Below are positions 1 to 5,772 of a stretch of DNA of 6,760 nt, in pieces. Positions within the stretch are counted from its first letter, which is position 1, and every line of letters begins with the position of its first letter. Under the pieces are notes generated by a model. That model worked only from the letters and a program-made list of their open reading frames with translations. It ran no database searches and was not told the DNA's origin. Source of the stretch: Bacilli bacterium (lineage in GTDB: Bacteria; Bacillota_I; Bacilli_A; RFN20; CAG-288); contig JAQWCB010000050.1 in NCBI GenBank assembly GCA_028707375.1, positions 1-6,760 of the forward strand, written 5' to 3'. Made by a program: the position numbers and the translations under genes.

Positions 1-1232
1 CCTTGATAACTATTAATCAACAAAAAGGATATCGTGTTTTGATGTTTGCTAGATCTTCATCGGGAATAAAGAATGATAATATCGATGGCAAATTTGATCC
101 AGTAGCGATTTTTATCATTGAGGATCACATAAGAGAGAATGCGAAAAAGACGATAGAGTGGTTTATAAATAATGATGTTGAAATCAATGTTATCTCTGGT
201 GATTCCCCGGTTACCGTTTCAGAAATCGCGAAAAAATGTGGAGTTCCCAATGCGGATAAGTATGTTTCTCTTGAAGGACTTTCCTTGAGTGAAGTTGACA
301 GCATTGCAAATAAATATTCGGTCTTTGGGAGAGTCACCCCCGAACAGAAGGCGCAGTTGATACAATCTTTTAAGAATCAAGAGAAAATAGTGGCAATGAC
401 TGGTGATGGTGTAAATGATATTTTGGCAATGAAAAAGTCAGATTGTGCTATTGCTATGGCGAATGGAACAGAGTCGACCAAAGCTGTTGCTCACGCGGTG
501 TTGTTGGATTCGAATTTTGCTTCGATGCCATCTATTGTGGGCGAAGGAAGAAGAGTTATCAATAATATCCAACTATCGGCCTCATTATTTTTGATGAAGA
601 CAGTATTTACAATTCTATTGTCGATTACTGTTTTGCTTTTAAATGTTTTTGGAATCGACATGACTTATCCCTTTTCGCCGAGCAATTTGATGATCATGGA
701 GATATTTATCATAGGCTTGCCCGCCGCGGTTTTAGCTTTACAACCCAATCTAAACCGCGTTAAAGGCGGATTTATGACTAATGTTTTGCTCAAGAGTCTA
801 CCCGGTGCTTTTTGTCTATTCATCGTGGTTATGGTTTGCTATATTTTAGGAACAACTGGATTCTTTGGAATTAGCATTGAATATGATACTATCTCTTATT
901 TAACCGTATCGACCTTGGTTATGTATTTTTCAGCTCTTACCGTTTTATACGATGTCTGTTTGCCTTTTAATGTGTTTAGAACTTTTGTCTTTATTATTTC
1001 TGTTATCTTGACTATCGTTTTCACTGTTTTCACTCCTCGCGTATTAACCGGGCTTGATGTGTATTCAATGAACAAGATTCAGTGGTTAGTATTTTTAGTC
1101 TTAGGATTTGTCTCACCTACCATTCTTGTTATTGTTGCGAATGTTATACGATTATTTAGAAAAGCGTACGTTACACAAAATAAAGATAAAAATAAAGATT
1201 TAACAGAAGAGTATAACAATTTTCACAAATAA
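1..1232 (+). CDS. Cation-transporting P-type ATPase, C-terminal part (5' truncated by window edge)
   Basis: This is the C-terminal half of an integral-membrane P-type ATPase that moves a cation using ATP. The frame is open through the left edge, so the TTG at position 3 is not taken as the true start. Numbering from that codon, the fragment has the end of the nucleotide-binding and phosphorylation domains: a DxIRENAK segment near 41-48, ISGDSPVT at 64-71, the hinge motif MTGDGVND at 132-139, and DCAIAMA at 147-153. The segment LLDSNFASMPSIVGEGRR (167-184) leads into the C-terminal membrane helices, about six hydrophobic stretches between 192 and 385, with PFSPSNLMIMEIFIIGLP at 223-240. The tail (386-409) is Lys/Asn-rich and cytoplasmic. 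The layout resembles the CtpE-like/COG0474 group, some of which transport Ca2+. The DKTGT phosphorylation site and the ion-binding M4 helix lie outside the window, so the ion is undetermined. P-type ATPase identity is certain; the subgroup is inferred. Confidence 0.93.
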   Translation, partial: LITINQQKGYRVLMFARSSSGIKNDNIDGKFDPVAIFIIEDHIRENAKKTIEWFINNDVEINVISGDSPVTVSEIAKKCGVPNADKYVSLEGLSLSEVDSIANKYSVFGRVTPEQKAQLIQSFKNQEKIVAMTGDGVNDILAMKKSDCAIAMANGTESTKAVAHAVLLDSNFASMPSIVGEGRRVINNIQLSASLFLMKTVFTILLSITVLLLNVFGIDMTYPFSPSNLMIMEIFIIGLPAAVLALQPNLNRVKGGFMTNVLLKSLPGAFCLFIVVMVCYILGTTGFFGISIEYDTISYLTVSTLVMYFSALTVLYDVCLPFNVFRTFVFIISVILTIVFTVFTPRVLTGLDVYSMNKIQWLVFLVLGFVSPTILVIVANVIRLFRKAYVTQNKDKNKDLTEEYNNFHK

Positions 1233-1235
1233 AAA

Positions 1236-1256
1236 ACACAAGCATCATACTTGTGT
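1236..1256 (-). terminator. Intrinsic terminator of tRNA-Lys, possibly bidirectional
   Basis: A perfect 7-bp stem, ACACAAG (1236-1242) and CTTGTGT (1250-1256), encloses a 7-nt loop. Read leftward, it is followed by a run of T residues (complement of the A run at 1231-1236), which makes a good intrinsic terminator for the tRNA transcript. Read rightward, the tail has only three T residues after one A, so it may also end the ATPase transcript but less efficiently. It begins 4 bp after the ATPase stop codon. Confidence 0.75.
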
Positions 1257-1269
1257 ATTTAACAACTAA

Positions 1270-1345
<76 letters not shown>

Positions 1346-1356
1346 ATTGTTGCTTG

Positions 1357-1388
1357 ATTATAATAATATAAATCTTTAGTTAATTCAA
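1357..1388 (-). promoter_or_regulatory. Putative promoter of tRNA-Lys
   Basis: Leftward, a -35 element TTGAAT (1383-1388) is 17 bp from TATTAT (1360-1365), and is also 20 bp from the consensus TATAAT (1357-1362). Either -10 would start transcription a few bases before the mature tRNA 5' end at 1345. It lies between the HPr-like gene's terminator and the tRNA, so the tRNA is probably transcribed independently. Confidence 0.6.
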
Positions 1389-1409
1389 GGAGTAAATATT
1401 TTATTTCAC

Positions 1410-1441
1410 AAAAAAACTAGAGAAGAAAGTTATCTCTAGTT
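1410..1441 (-). terminator. Intrinsic terminator of the HPr-like gene
   Basis: The stem pairs 1415-1423 with 1433-1441 (core AACTAGAG / CTCTAGTT, 9 bp counting one inner A-T pair) around a 9-nt loop. Read leftward, it runs straight into a T tract (complement of the A run at 1410-1416). It sits 10 bp past the stop of the HPr-like gene and separates it from tRNA-Lys. Confidence 0.85.
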
Positions 1442-1451
1442 ATATATCTAT

Positions 1452-1724
1452 CTATAGTGGCAATTCAGCAATTAAATGTGAAAAGCTTTCCATTGCCTCA
1501 GCTTCGTCAGCCCCATCGAATTTAATATCAAATTCCATACCCGAAGGTATCGATATTGTAAAAACGTTCATTATTGATTTTAGGTCTGCTTGTTCCTGAG
1601 TATTATTTGGATCCACTACTAAAGTGATGTTTGATTTGTGTTTATTGGCTTCCGCTACCAATTCCGCAGCAAGCCTGGATGTCAAACCATTCACATTATT
1701 AACTTTTACATGTAAAGTTTTCAT
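1452..1724 (-). CDS. HPr-like (Crh-like) regulatory protein lacking the PTS active-site histidine
   Basis: This 90-residue cytosolic protein has the length and residue pattern of the HPr fold. It aligns from residue 1 with Bacillus HPr: V-x-N-x-x-G-L at 8-14, LKSIM at 48-52, SIPSGMEF at 58-65, and a GADEAEAM stretch at 70-77. In HPr, His15 in GxHARPA accepts phosphate from Enzyme I. Here the segment is G13-L-T-S-R-L-A19, so His15 is Thr, Ala16 is Ser and Pro18 is Leu; Arg17 is kept. The equivalent of regulatory Ser46 is Ser50 in LKSIM, intact, with about four extra residues before it (near 38-46). A known precedent is Bacillus Crh, which has Gln15, keeps Ser46, and acts as a CcpA corepressor. 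I infer a regulator phosphorylated by HPr kinase and not a phosphocarrier. The start is fixed by a strong GGGGGAGGT at 1732-1740, 7 nt upstream. The gene appears monocistronic. HPr fold is near certain; the role is inferred. Confidence 0.9.
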   Translation of the reverse strand: MKTLHVKVNNVNGLTSRLAAELVAEANKHKSNITLVVDPNNTQEQADLKSIMNVFTISIPSGMEFDIKFDGADEAEAMESFSHLIAELPL

Positions 1725-1809
1725 AGTTTTTACCTCCCCCTTATTCTAATTCCAATAAAAAGTAAATGCAACATGTAATTTACCTTCGAAAAAGTACTTA
1801 CAAATATAT

Positions 1810-1838
1810 ATAATACTAACATTTTTCGATAATATAAA
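1810..1838 (-). promoter_or_regulatory. Possible promoter of the HPr-like gene
   Basis: Leftward, TTTATA (1833-1838) is 17 bp from TATTAT (1810-1815), which would give a leader of about 80 nt. The region is very AT-rich and other TATA-like hexamers overlap it, so the assignment is weak. The rest of the 180-bp gap between glyA and this gene shows no ORF or RNA gene that I can support. Confidence 0.3.
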
Positions 1839-1859
1839 TCTATCAATTAAAGCAATATT

Positions 1860-1881
1860 AAAGAAAAAGTTAACAATAACT
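1860..1881 (-). terminator. Weak candidate terminator downstream of glyA
   Basis: Leftward, AGTTA (1877-1881) and TAACT (1868-1872) can form a 5-bp stem with a 4-nt loop, followed by a T-rich tract (complement of 1860-1867, one C inside). The stem is short and AT-rich, so termination may be leaky and some glyA transcripts may continue into the HPr-like gene. Confidence 0.35.
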
Positions 1882-1904
1882 AGATATTTTCTAAGATAAT
1901 AATA

Positions 1905-3158
1905 TTATTTGCTGGGCAATGGATGGTTTTTATTCAAAATACCAATTTGCCTTTTTAACTCGCGAAGAACATTTTCATCATCTTTATTTCTCAAGGCTTG
2001 GTTAATTATTTCTCCAACGCGCTCAAAGTCCTGTTCCTTATAGCCACGCGTGGTCATAGCGGGGGTGCCTAAGCGAATTCCTGAGCAATATTTCGGTCTC
2101 TCTTTATCGCCAGGAATGGAATTCTTATTACAGGTAATATTTATTTTCTCAAGGATTTGTTGAGCTTCTAATCCCGTTATTCCCAACGAATTTTTAACAT
2201 CGGCTAAAAGAAGGTGATTATCAGTTCCGCCCGAAATTATTTTTATGCCTAAACTCGCTAATTTCTGGGCGAGAGCTTTGGCATTTTTCACAACTTGATA
2301 TTGATATTCAATAAAACTTGGTTGTAAGGCCTCTTTAAAACATACGGCTTTGGCTGCAATGACATGCTCGAGTGGTCCTCCTTGAGTTTCAGGGAATACA
2401 CAGCGATTTATTCGATTGCCAAGTTCAAGATTGTTTGACAAAATGAGTCCTCCACGCGGGCCTCGAAGGGTCTTGTGAGTTGTGGAAGTAACAACATCTG
2501 CAATCGGCACAGGATTTTGGTGAAGACCTGCAGCGACTAATCCGGCAATGTGAGCCATATCCACCATCAGATATGCTCCAACTTCATCGGCAATATCTCT
2601 AAATTTAGTGAAATCAATTTCACGTGGATAAGCTGAAGCTCCAGCAATTATTAGATTGGGACGAACAATCAATGCTATCTCTCGAACTTTTTCATAATCG
2701 ATAAGTCCGGTTTTTTCGTCGACATCATAGGTAAATGATTGATAATCTTTACCAGAAAAAGATAGGGTATAGCCGTGAGTTAAATGTCCACCGCTGTTGA
2801 GAGACATTCCAAGTATTTTGTCTTTGGGCTTGATTAAAGAACGAATGGCAGCCATATTGGCTTGAGATCCTGAATGCGGTTGAACATTCGCATATTTGGC
2901 GTGAAATAATTTTTTGACTCTTTCAATGGCCAAATTTTCAGCGATATCAACATAAGTGCATCCACCATAATATCTTTTGCCAGGATATCCTTCAGCGTAT
3001 TTATTTGTCATCAATGATCCTTGCGCTTCGCGCACAGCCTCAGATACAAAGTTTTCCGAGGCAATCAATTCTACATTGTCTTGTTGCCTCTGGGTTTCGT
3101 TTTTAATTGCTTCATATATTTCTGGATCTTCTTTTTTTAAACTTTCATTATCAATCAT
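1905..3158 (-). CDS. glyA: Serine hydroxymethyltransferase
   Basis: This cytosolic PLP enzyme interconverts serine plus tetrahydrofolate with glycine plus 5,10-methylene-THF, the main one-carbon source for thymidylate, purine and methionine synthesis. The 417-residue length is normal. Visible landmarks are LIASENF (31-37), [13 protein letters not shown] (54-66) with catalytic Glu56, HSGSQAN (95-101), AGASAYPR (172-179), DMAHIAGL (200-207) with PLP-stacking and pyridinium-binding residues, and the PLP lysine Lys229 in [12 protein letters not shown] (226-237). The substrate-carboxylate arginine is Arg362 in SGIRLGTPA (359-367). All catalytic positions I can identify are intact. The start is supported by a GAGGA Shine-Dalgarno ending 6 nt upstream and by the usual short N-terminal extension before the first conserved helix. 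It is transcribed divergently from the operon at 3406, and its promoter region carries a palindrome described separately. Confidence 0.98.
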   Translation of the reverse strand: MIDNESLKKEDPEIYEAIKNETQRQQDNVELIASENFVSEAVREAQGSLMTNKYAEGYPGKRYYGGCTYVDIAENLAIERVKKLFHAKYANVQPHSGSQANMAAIRSLIKPKDKILGMSLNSGGHLTHGYTLSFSGKDYQSFTYDVDEKTGLIDYEKVREIALIVRPNLIIAGASAYPREIDFTKFRDIADEVGAYLMVDMAHIAGLVAAGLHQNPVPIADVVTSTTHKTLRGPRGGLILSNNLELGNRINRCVFPETQGGPLEHVIAAKAVCFKEALQPSFIEYQYQVVKNAKALAQKLASLGIKIISGGTDNHLLLADVKNSLGITGLEAQQILEKINITCNKNSIPGDKERPKYCSGIRLGTPAMTTRGYKEQDFERVGEIINQALRNKDDENVLRELKRQIGILNKNHPLPSK

Positions 3159-3187
3159 TATAAATCCTCGCTTTTATCTTTAAATAA

Positions 3188-3245
3188 AGTATATCATTTA
3201 TGTTTATCATAAATGACAATATAGCATTAAAATTAATTTGATCAA
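3188..3245 (-). promoter_or_regulatory. glyA promoter region (two candidate promoters)
   Basis: Two leftward promoters can be read. The distal one is TTGATC (3240-3245), a 16-bp spacer and TATATT (3218-3223), with an extended TGC before the -10. The proximal one is TTGTCA (3214-3219), a long 20-bp spacer and TATACT (3188-3193), with an extended TGA before the -10; it would give a leader of about 22 nt. Both are plausible because of their extended -10 elements. I cannot tell which is used. Confidence 0.5.
3194..3216. repeat. Perfect inverted repeat in the glyA promoter (candidate operator)
   Basis: TCATTTATG (3194-3202) and CATAAATGA (3208-3216) form a perfect 9-bp inverted repeat with a 5-nt centre. 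It fills the 20-bp spacer of the proximal glyA promoter, overlaps its -35 hexamer, and lies directly downstream of the distal -10. There is no T tract after it in either direction, so it is not a terminator. The location suits a repressor or MerR-type activator site. The function is inferred. Confidence 0.5.
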
Positions 3246-3281
3246 ACACGATTTGTTCTAGAAATAAAAGCATTTATATAT

Positions 3282-3310
3282 TTGTATACTGAGCACTAAG
3301 TAAATATAAT
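3282..3310 (+). promoter_or_regulatory. Promoter of the MBL hydrolase-popT-rsuA-phosphatase operon
   Basis: TTGTAT (3282-3287), a 17-bp spacer and consensus TATAAT (3305-3310) make a good sigma-A-type promoter, with a leader of about 90 nt before the ATG at 3406. A second TATAAT at 3381-3386 with an upstream TG (3378-3379) is an alternative extended -10. It would place the start site inside the Shine-Dalgarno, so it is less likely to be the main one. Confidence 0.6.
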
Positions 3311-3346
3311 AATTAATAATTGTGATTTAATACTTAATTATTAATT
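3311..3346. repeat. AT-only 11-bp inverted repeat at the operon start site
   Basis: AATTAATAATT (3311-3321) and AATTATTAATT (3336-3346) are perfect inverted copies separated by 14 nt, starting at the base after the -10 hexamer. The expected transcription start falls inside the left arm, so a DNA operator is a better fit than an RNA hairpin. Because it contains only A and T in an AT-rich spacer, chance remains possible. Confidence 0.4.
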
Positions 3347-3405
3347 TCAGTTATGTAATAGCAATAAATATTCTATTTGATATAATCAAGGGAGGAGAAG
3401 AAAAA

Positions 3406-4050
3406 ATGATAAAAGTATTTGTGAATGAATGTAATAGTGATTGTATAATCTCCAATGTCTATGTTCTTGGGAAAAAAGGCTATTCTTGCATCGTAGTTGA
3501 TATGGGGAAAGCATCAGCGGAGATTGTAGAATATATAAAAAGCCATCATACAAAGGTGGAGGCGCTGTTATTGACCCACGGACACTATGATCACATCAGT
3601 GGAATCAATGAATTCTTACATGAATTTCCTAATACTCCTATTTATATTTCACGCGAAGATGAAATTTGTCTTTCTGACCCGAATTTTAATGGATCGAATA
3701 GACACAAACAAAGAATATCTTTTGATCTTAAGCCCATACTCGTTGATGATGGCAATGAACTTGAGTTTAAATGTGCGCGAGTAAAGGTTATTCACACTCC
3801 ATTTCACACTCGCGGTAGCACATGCTATTTTGTGAAAGAGGACAACGCTCTTTTTACTGGTGATTCTCTTTTTAAGGGGAGTATTGGAAGATCTGATTTT
3901 GCTAATTCTCAACCCGAAAAAACTACGGATTCTTTAAAAAAATTGCTGTCGTTAAATGACTATACGGTGTGCTATCCTGGACATGGACCAGTCACCAAAT
4001 TGAAAGATGAAAAGAGAAATAATCCCTTTTTGCAAAGATTGGTAAAGTAA
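3406..4050 (+). CDS. Metallo-beta-lactamase-fold hydrolase, glyoxalase II-like
   Basis: This 214-residue protein without a signal peptide is probably a cytosolic thioester or related hydrolase with a two-metal site. The ordered motifs of the glyoxalase II group are present: THGHYDH at 57-63 (metal ligands His58, His60, Asp62, His63), HTPFHTRGS at 130-138 (His134), FTGDSLFKGSIGRSDF at 150-165 (bridging Asp153), and YPGHGP at 190-195 (His193). All seven ligands are intact. The usual HTPGHTPGS has Phe for Gly133 and Arg for Pro136. The length matches the short YqgX/YcbL-type enzymes, which lack the C-terminal glutathione-binding domain of classical glyoxalase II, so the substrate is uncertain. 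The start is supported by GGGAGGAG at 3390-3397. It is the first gene of the operon, and the next gene begins 3 nt after its stop. Confidence 0.93.
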   Translation: MIKVFVNECNSDCIISNVYVLGKKGYSCIVVDMGKASAEIVEYIKSHHTKVEALLLTHGHYDHISGINEFLHEFPNTPIYISREDEICLSDPNFNGSNRHKQRISFDLKPILVDDGNELEFKCARVKVIHTPFHTRGSTCYFVKEDNALFTGDSLFKGSIGRSDFANSQPEKTTDSLKKLLSLNDYTVCYPGHGPVTKLKDEKRNNPFLQRLVK

Positions 4051-4053
4051 TTT

Positions 4054-5043
4054 ATGGAAAAAATAGAGAAAAAAGACTTAAATACTGACGATAATACAAT
4101 AGCAAAGAAAAAGCGATGGAAGGATCGAATCGTTGACTTTTTGAAAGGTGGAGCAATTGGTATTGCTTGTTTGATTCCCGGGGTTTCTGGGGGAACAATT
4201 GCTGTTCTTTTTAAAATCTATGAGAAAATTATTACGGCGGTAAATGGTATTTTTAAACATTTTGGCAAGTCTATTCTAACTTTGCTTCCTATCGTGTTAG
4301 GAATATTAGTCGCGATTGTGGCTTTGACCAACCCTATAAAGATGGCTTTTGAAAAAGTACCTTTTCCTTTAATATGTTTGTTTACGGGTTTGATTATCGG
4401 AGGAATGCCAGAACTTTTCCCCTACGTTAAGAAAAAAATCACCATGTCAGGTGCTATATCTTTTATTTTGGCTCTGGCTGTTATTGTTGGACTTTGCTTT
4501 GTTCCCAATATTGCTAATGTTGATGTGAGCTCTATGAATTTCGCTTCAGTTGTCTTTGTCTTTATTATGGGAGTTATTGCGGCTAGTGCCCTAGTTGTTC
4601 CGGGAATATCTGGCTCAATGATGATGCTGGTTTTTGGTTTTTATTATCCTTTGCTTTCAACGGTGAGTGATTTGATGAAATTCAATGATAAATTCGCCTC
4701 TTCTTTGATAATTCTTTTAATCTTTGTTGTTGGTGTCATCGTCGGCTTCTTATTGATATCAAAACTTATGGGATATCTATTGAAAAAATTTGAATATCAG
4801 ACATATATGGGCATCATTGGTTTTATTATCGGTTCACTTTTTGCCCTCTTTTACCAGTTTTCACCGAACTCAATTTCTCCTTTAGAAATATTTACCGATG
4901 TACTTCCCCAAGGGGGACACATAGCTTTGGCGATTTGTTTATTTGTGGTTGGTTTGTTTGGCTCACTTGCAGTTATCTATTTTTCACGGAAAAAGTTGAA
5001 AAGTAAATTAGAGGAAGTTAAAAGTAGCAATGCGACTCGATAA
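4054..5043 (+). CDS. popT: DUF368 family membrane protein, PopT-type undecaprenyl-phosphate translocase
   Basis: This 329-residue polytopic protein carries the two signature repeats of DUF368: GxIPGVSGGT (LIPGVSGGT at 40-48) and VVPGISGS at 181-188. The paired half-motifs fit an inverted-repeat transporter fold. Hydrophobic stretches lie near 32-54, 73-92, 104-117, 132-151, 164-186, 189-202, 216-238, 251-268 and 287-310. The first 24 residues and the last 18 are hydrophilic and charged. Characterised DUF368 proteins (PopT) return the C55-P lipid carrier across the cytoplasmic membrane for reuse in peptidoglycan and wall-polymer synthesis; the same role here is inferred by family. The presence of this gene suggests an organism with a wall or undecaprenyl-dependent surface glycans. 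The start lies 3 nt after the preceding stop with only a weak Shine-Dalgarno, so translation is probably coupled. Its end overlaps the next gene by 14 nt. Confidence 0.92.
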   Translation: MEKIEKKDLNTDDNTIAKKKRWKDRIVDFLKGGAIGIACLIPGVSGGTIAVLFKIYEKIITAVNGIFKHFGKSILTLLPIVLGILVAIVALTNPIKMAFEKVPFPLICLFTGLIIGGMPELFPYVKKKITMSGAISFILALAVIVGLCFVPNIANVDVSSMNFASVVFVFIMGVIAASALVVPGISGSMMMLVFGFYYPLLSTVSDLMKFNDKFASSLIILLIFVVGVIVGFLLISKLMGYLLKKFEYQTYMGIIGFIIGSLFALFYQFSPNSISPLEIFTDVLPQGGHIALAICLFVVGLFGSLAVIYFSRKKLKSKLEEVKSSNATR

Positions 5044-5737
5044 ATTCTTGGCTGATGCTAATTTGGGCACACGGAAACATGTTAAAACACTGATTCGCAG
5101 CAGACATGTAAATATAAATAATTCTTGTGTTACTCTTTCTGATTACAACTTGAATCCGGAATTAGACAAAGTCGAAGTTGATGGTAAATTAATAAAATAT
5201 CGCAAGGAGATTTTTATTTTACTAAATAAACCCAAGGGATACATTTGTTCGAATATTGATGAGCTATATCCTAGTGTCCTAAATTTGATTGATCAACAAT
5301 ACGCCAAAAGAGTAAAAATTGTCGGTCGACTTGATGTCGATACCACAGGCGTTTTACTTCTTACCGATCAGGGAAAAATAAATAATAGTCTCGTTCATCC
5401 TCGCCTTAAGATTGAAAAGGAATATGAGGCCGTTTTGAATCATCCTCTTCCTAAAAATATTATTCCGCAGTTAACGGAAGAAATTGATATTGGTAAAGAT
5501 GAAAAAGTTAAACCGCGGAAAGTATATTTAATAAATGACAATACTTGTCGTATAATAATTGCAGAGGGAAAATATCACGAAGTTAAAAGAATTTTCCGAC
5601 ATTTTGATTTGGAAGTAATGGAGTTGAGGCGAATCAGATTAGCTTTCTTGAATGTCGATGATTTGCAGATAGGCGAATCACGATTGCTGTCAGATGTTGA
5701 GATTGAGAAAATCAAGGCAATTACCGGCAACGATTGA
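5030..5737 (+). CDS. rsuA: 16S rRNA pseudouridine synthase, RsuA family
   Basis: This 235-residue cytosolic RNA-modification enzyme is expected to isomerise one uridine of 16S rRNA (U516 in E. coli). The N-terminal S4 RNA-binding domain (about 1-50) starts with the typical MRLDKFLA. The catalytic domain has LNKPKGY (65-71), the active-site motif GRLDVDTTGVLLLTDQG (99-115) with nucleophilic Asp102, HPRLKIEKEYEA (123-134), and EGKYHEVKRIF (179-189). The size fits RsuA rather than the longer RluB. RluE/RluF relatives share the motifs, so the exact target is a family inference. The ATG at 5030 lies inside the end of the popT frame, and a GAGGA about 14 nt upstream is rather distant, which suggests translational coupling. 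The gene ends in TGA, which supports standard stop usage. Confidence 0.93.
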   Translation: MRLDKFLADANLGTRKHVKTLIRSRHVNINNSCVTLSDYNLNPELDKVEVDGKLIKYRKEIFILLNKPKGYICSNIDELYPSVLNLIDQQYAKRVKIVGRLDVDTTGVLLLTDQGKINNSLVHPRLKIEKEYEAVLNHPLPKNIIPQLTEEIDIGKDEKVKPRKVYLINDNTCRIIIAEGKYHEVKRIFRHFDLEVMELRRIRLAFLNVDDLQIGESRLLSDVEIEKIKAITGND

Positions 5738-5758
5738 ATCATTGGATAATGAAAAAGC

Positions 5759-5765
5759 AAGGAGG
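5759..5765 (+). promoter_or_regulatory. Strong Shine-Dalgarno fixing the phosphatase start
   Basis: AAGGAGG lies 7 nt before the ATG at 5773 and is a near-perfect anti-16S match. It fixes the start of the last gene. The 35-bp gap from the rsuA stop holds no terminator, so this gene is probably in the same operon. Confidence 0.85.
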
Positions 5766-5772
5766 AACAATT

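Noticed and set aside
125..337. Leftward 70-codon open frame inside the ATPase gene
   Set aside because: It is fully antisense to conserved ATPase motifs, has no Shine-Dalgarno, and its product resembles no family; it is a shadow frame.
1755..1774. TTGCAT-17-TAGAAT promoter for the HPr-like gene ending just upstream of its Shine-Dalgarno
   Set aside because: The transcript would start within the Shine-Dalgarno, so it is unlikely to support translation.
2977..3183. Rightward 68-codon open frame over the 5' end of glyA
   Set aside because: It is antisense to the conserved N-terminal region of SHMT and has no recognisable product or initiation signals.
3381..3386. TATAAT close to the MBL gene as the main promoter
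   Set aside because: It has an extended TG but no -35, and its start site would fall inside the Shine-Dalgarno at 3390-3397; the promoter at 3282-3310 is better.
3159..3405. Riboswitch or small RNA in the glyA/MBL divergent gap
   Set aside because: The gap is very AT-rich; the only strong structures are the two inverted repeats at promoters. No conserved riboswitch core or terminator-antiterminator pair was recognisable.
3587..3912. Small open frames on both strands within the MBL hydrolase gene
   Set aside because: They overlap the metal-binding motifs in other frames and have compositions typical of translated antisense AT-rich DNA.
4078..4260. Leftward 60-codon open frame inside the popT-family gene
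   Set aside because: It is antisense to the DUF368 signature and has no initiation context.
5575..5760. Leftward 61-codon open frame at the end of rsuA
   Set aside because: It is antisense to the conserved EGKYHEVKRIF region; no promoter or Shine-Dalgarno was seen.
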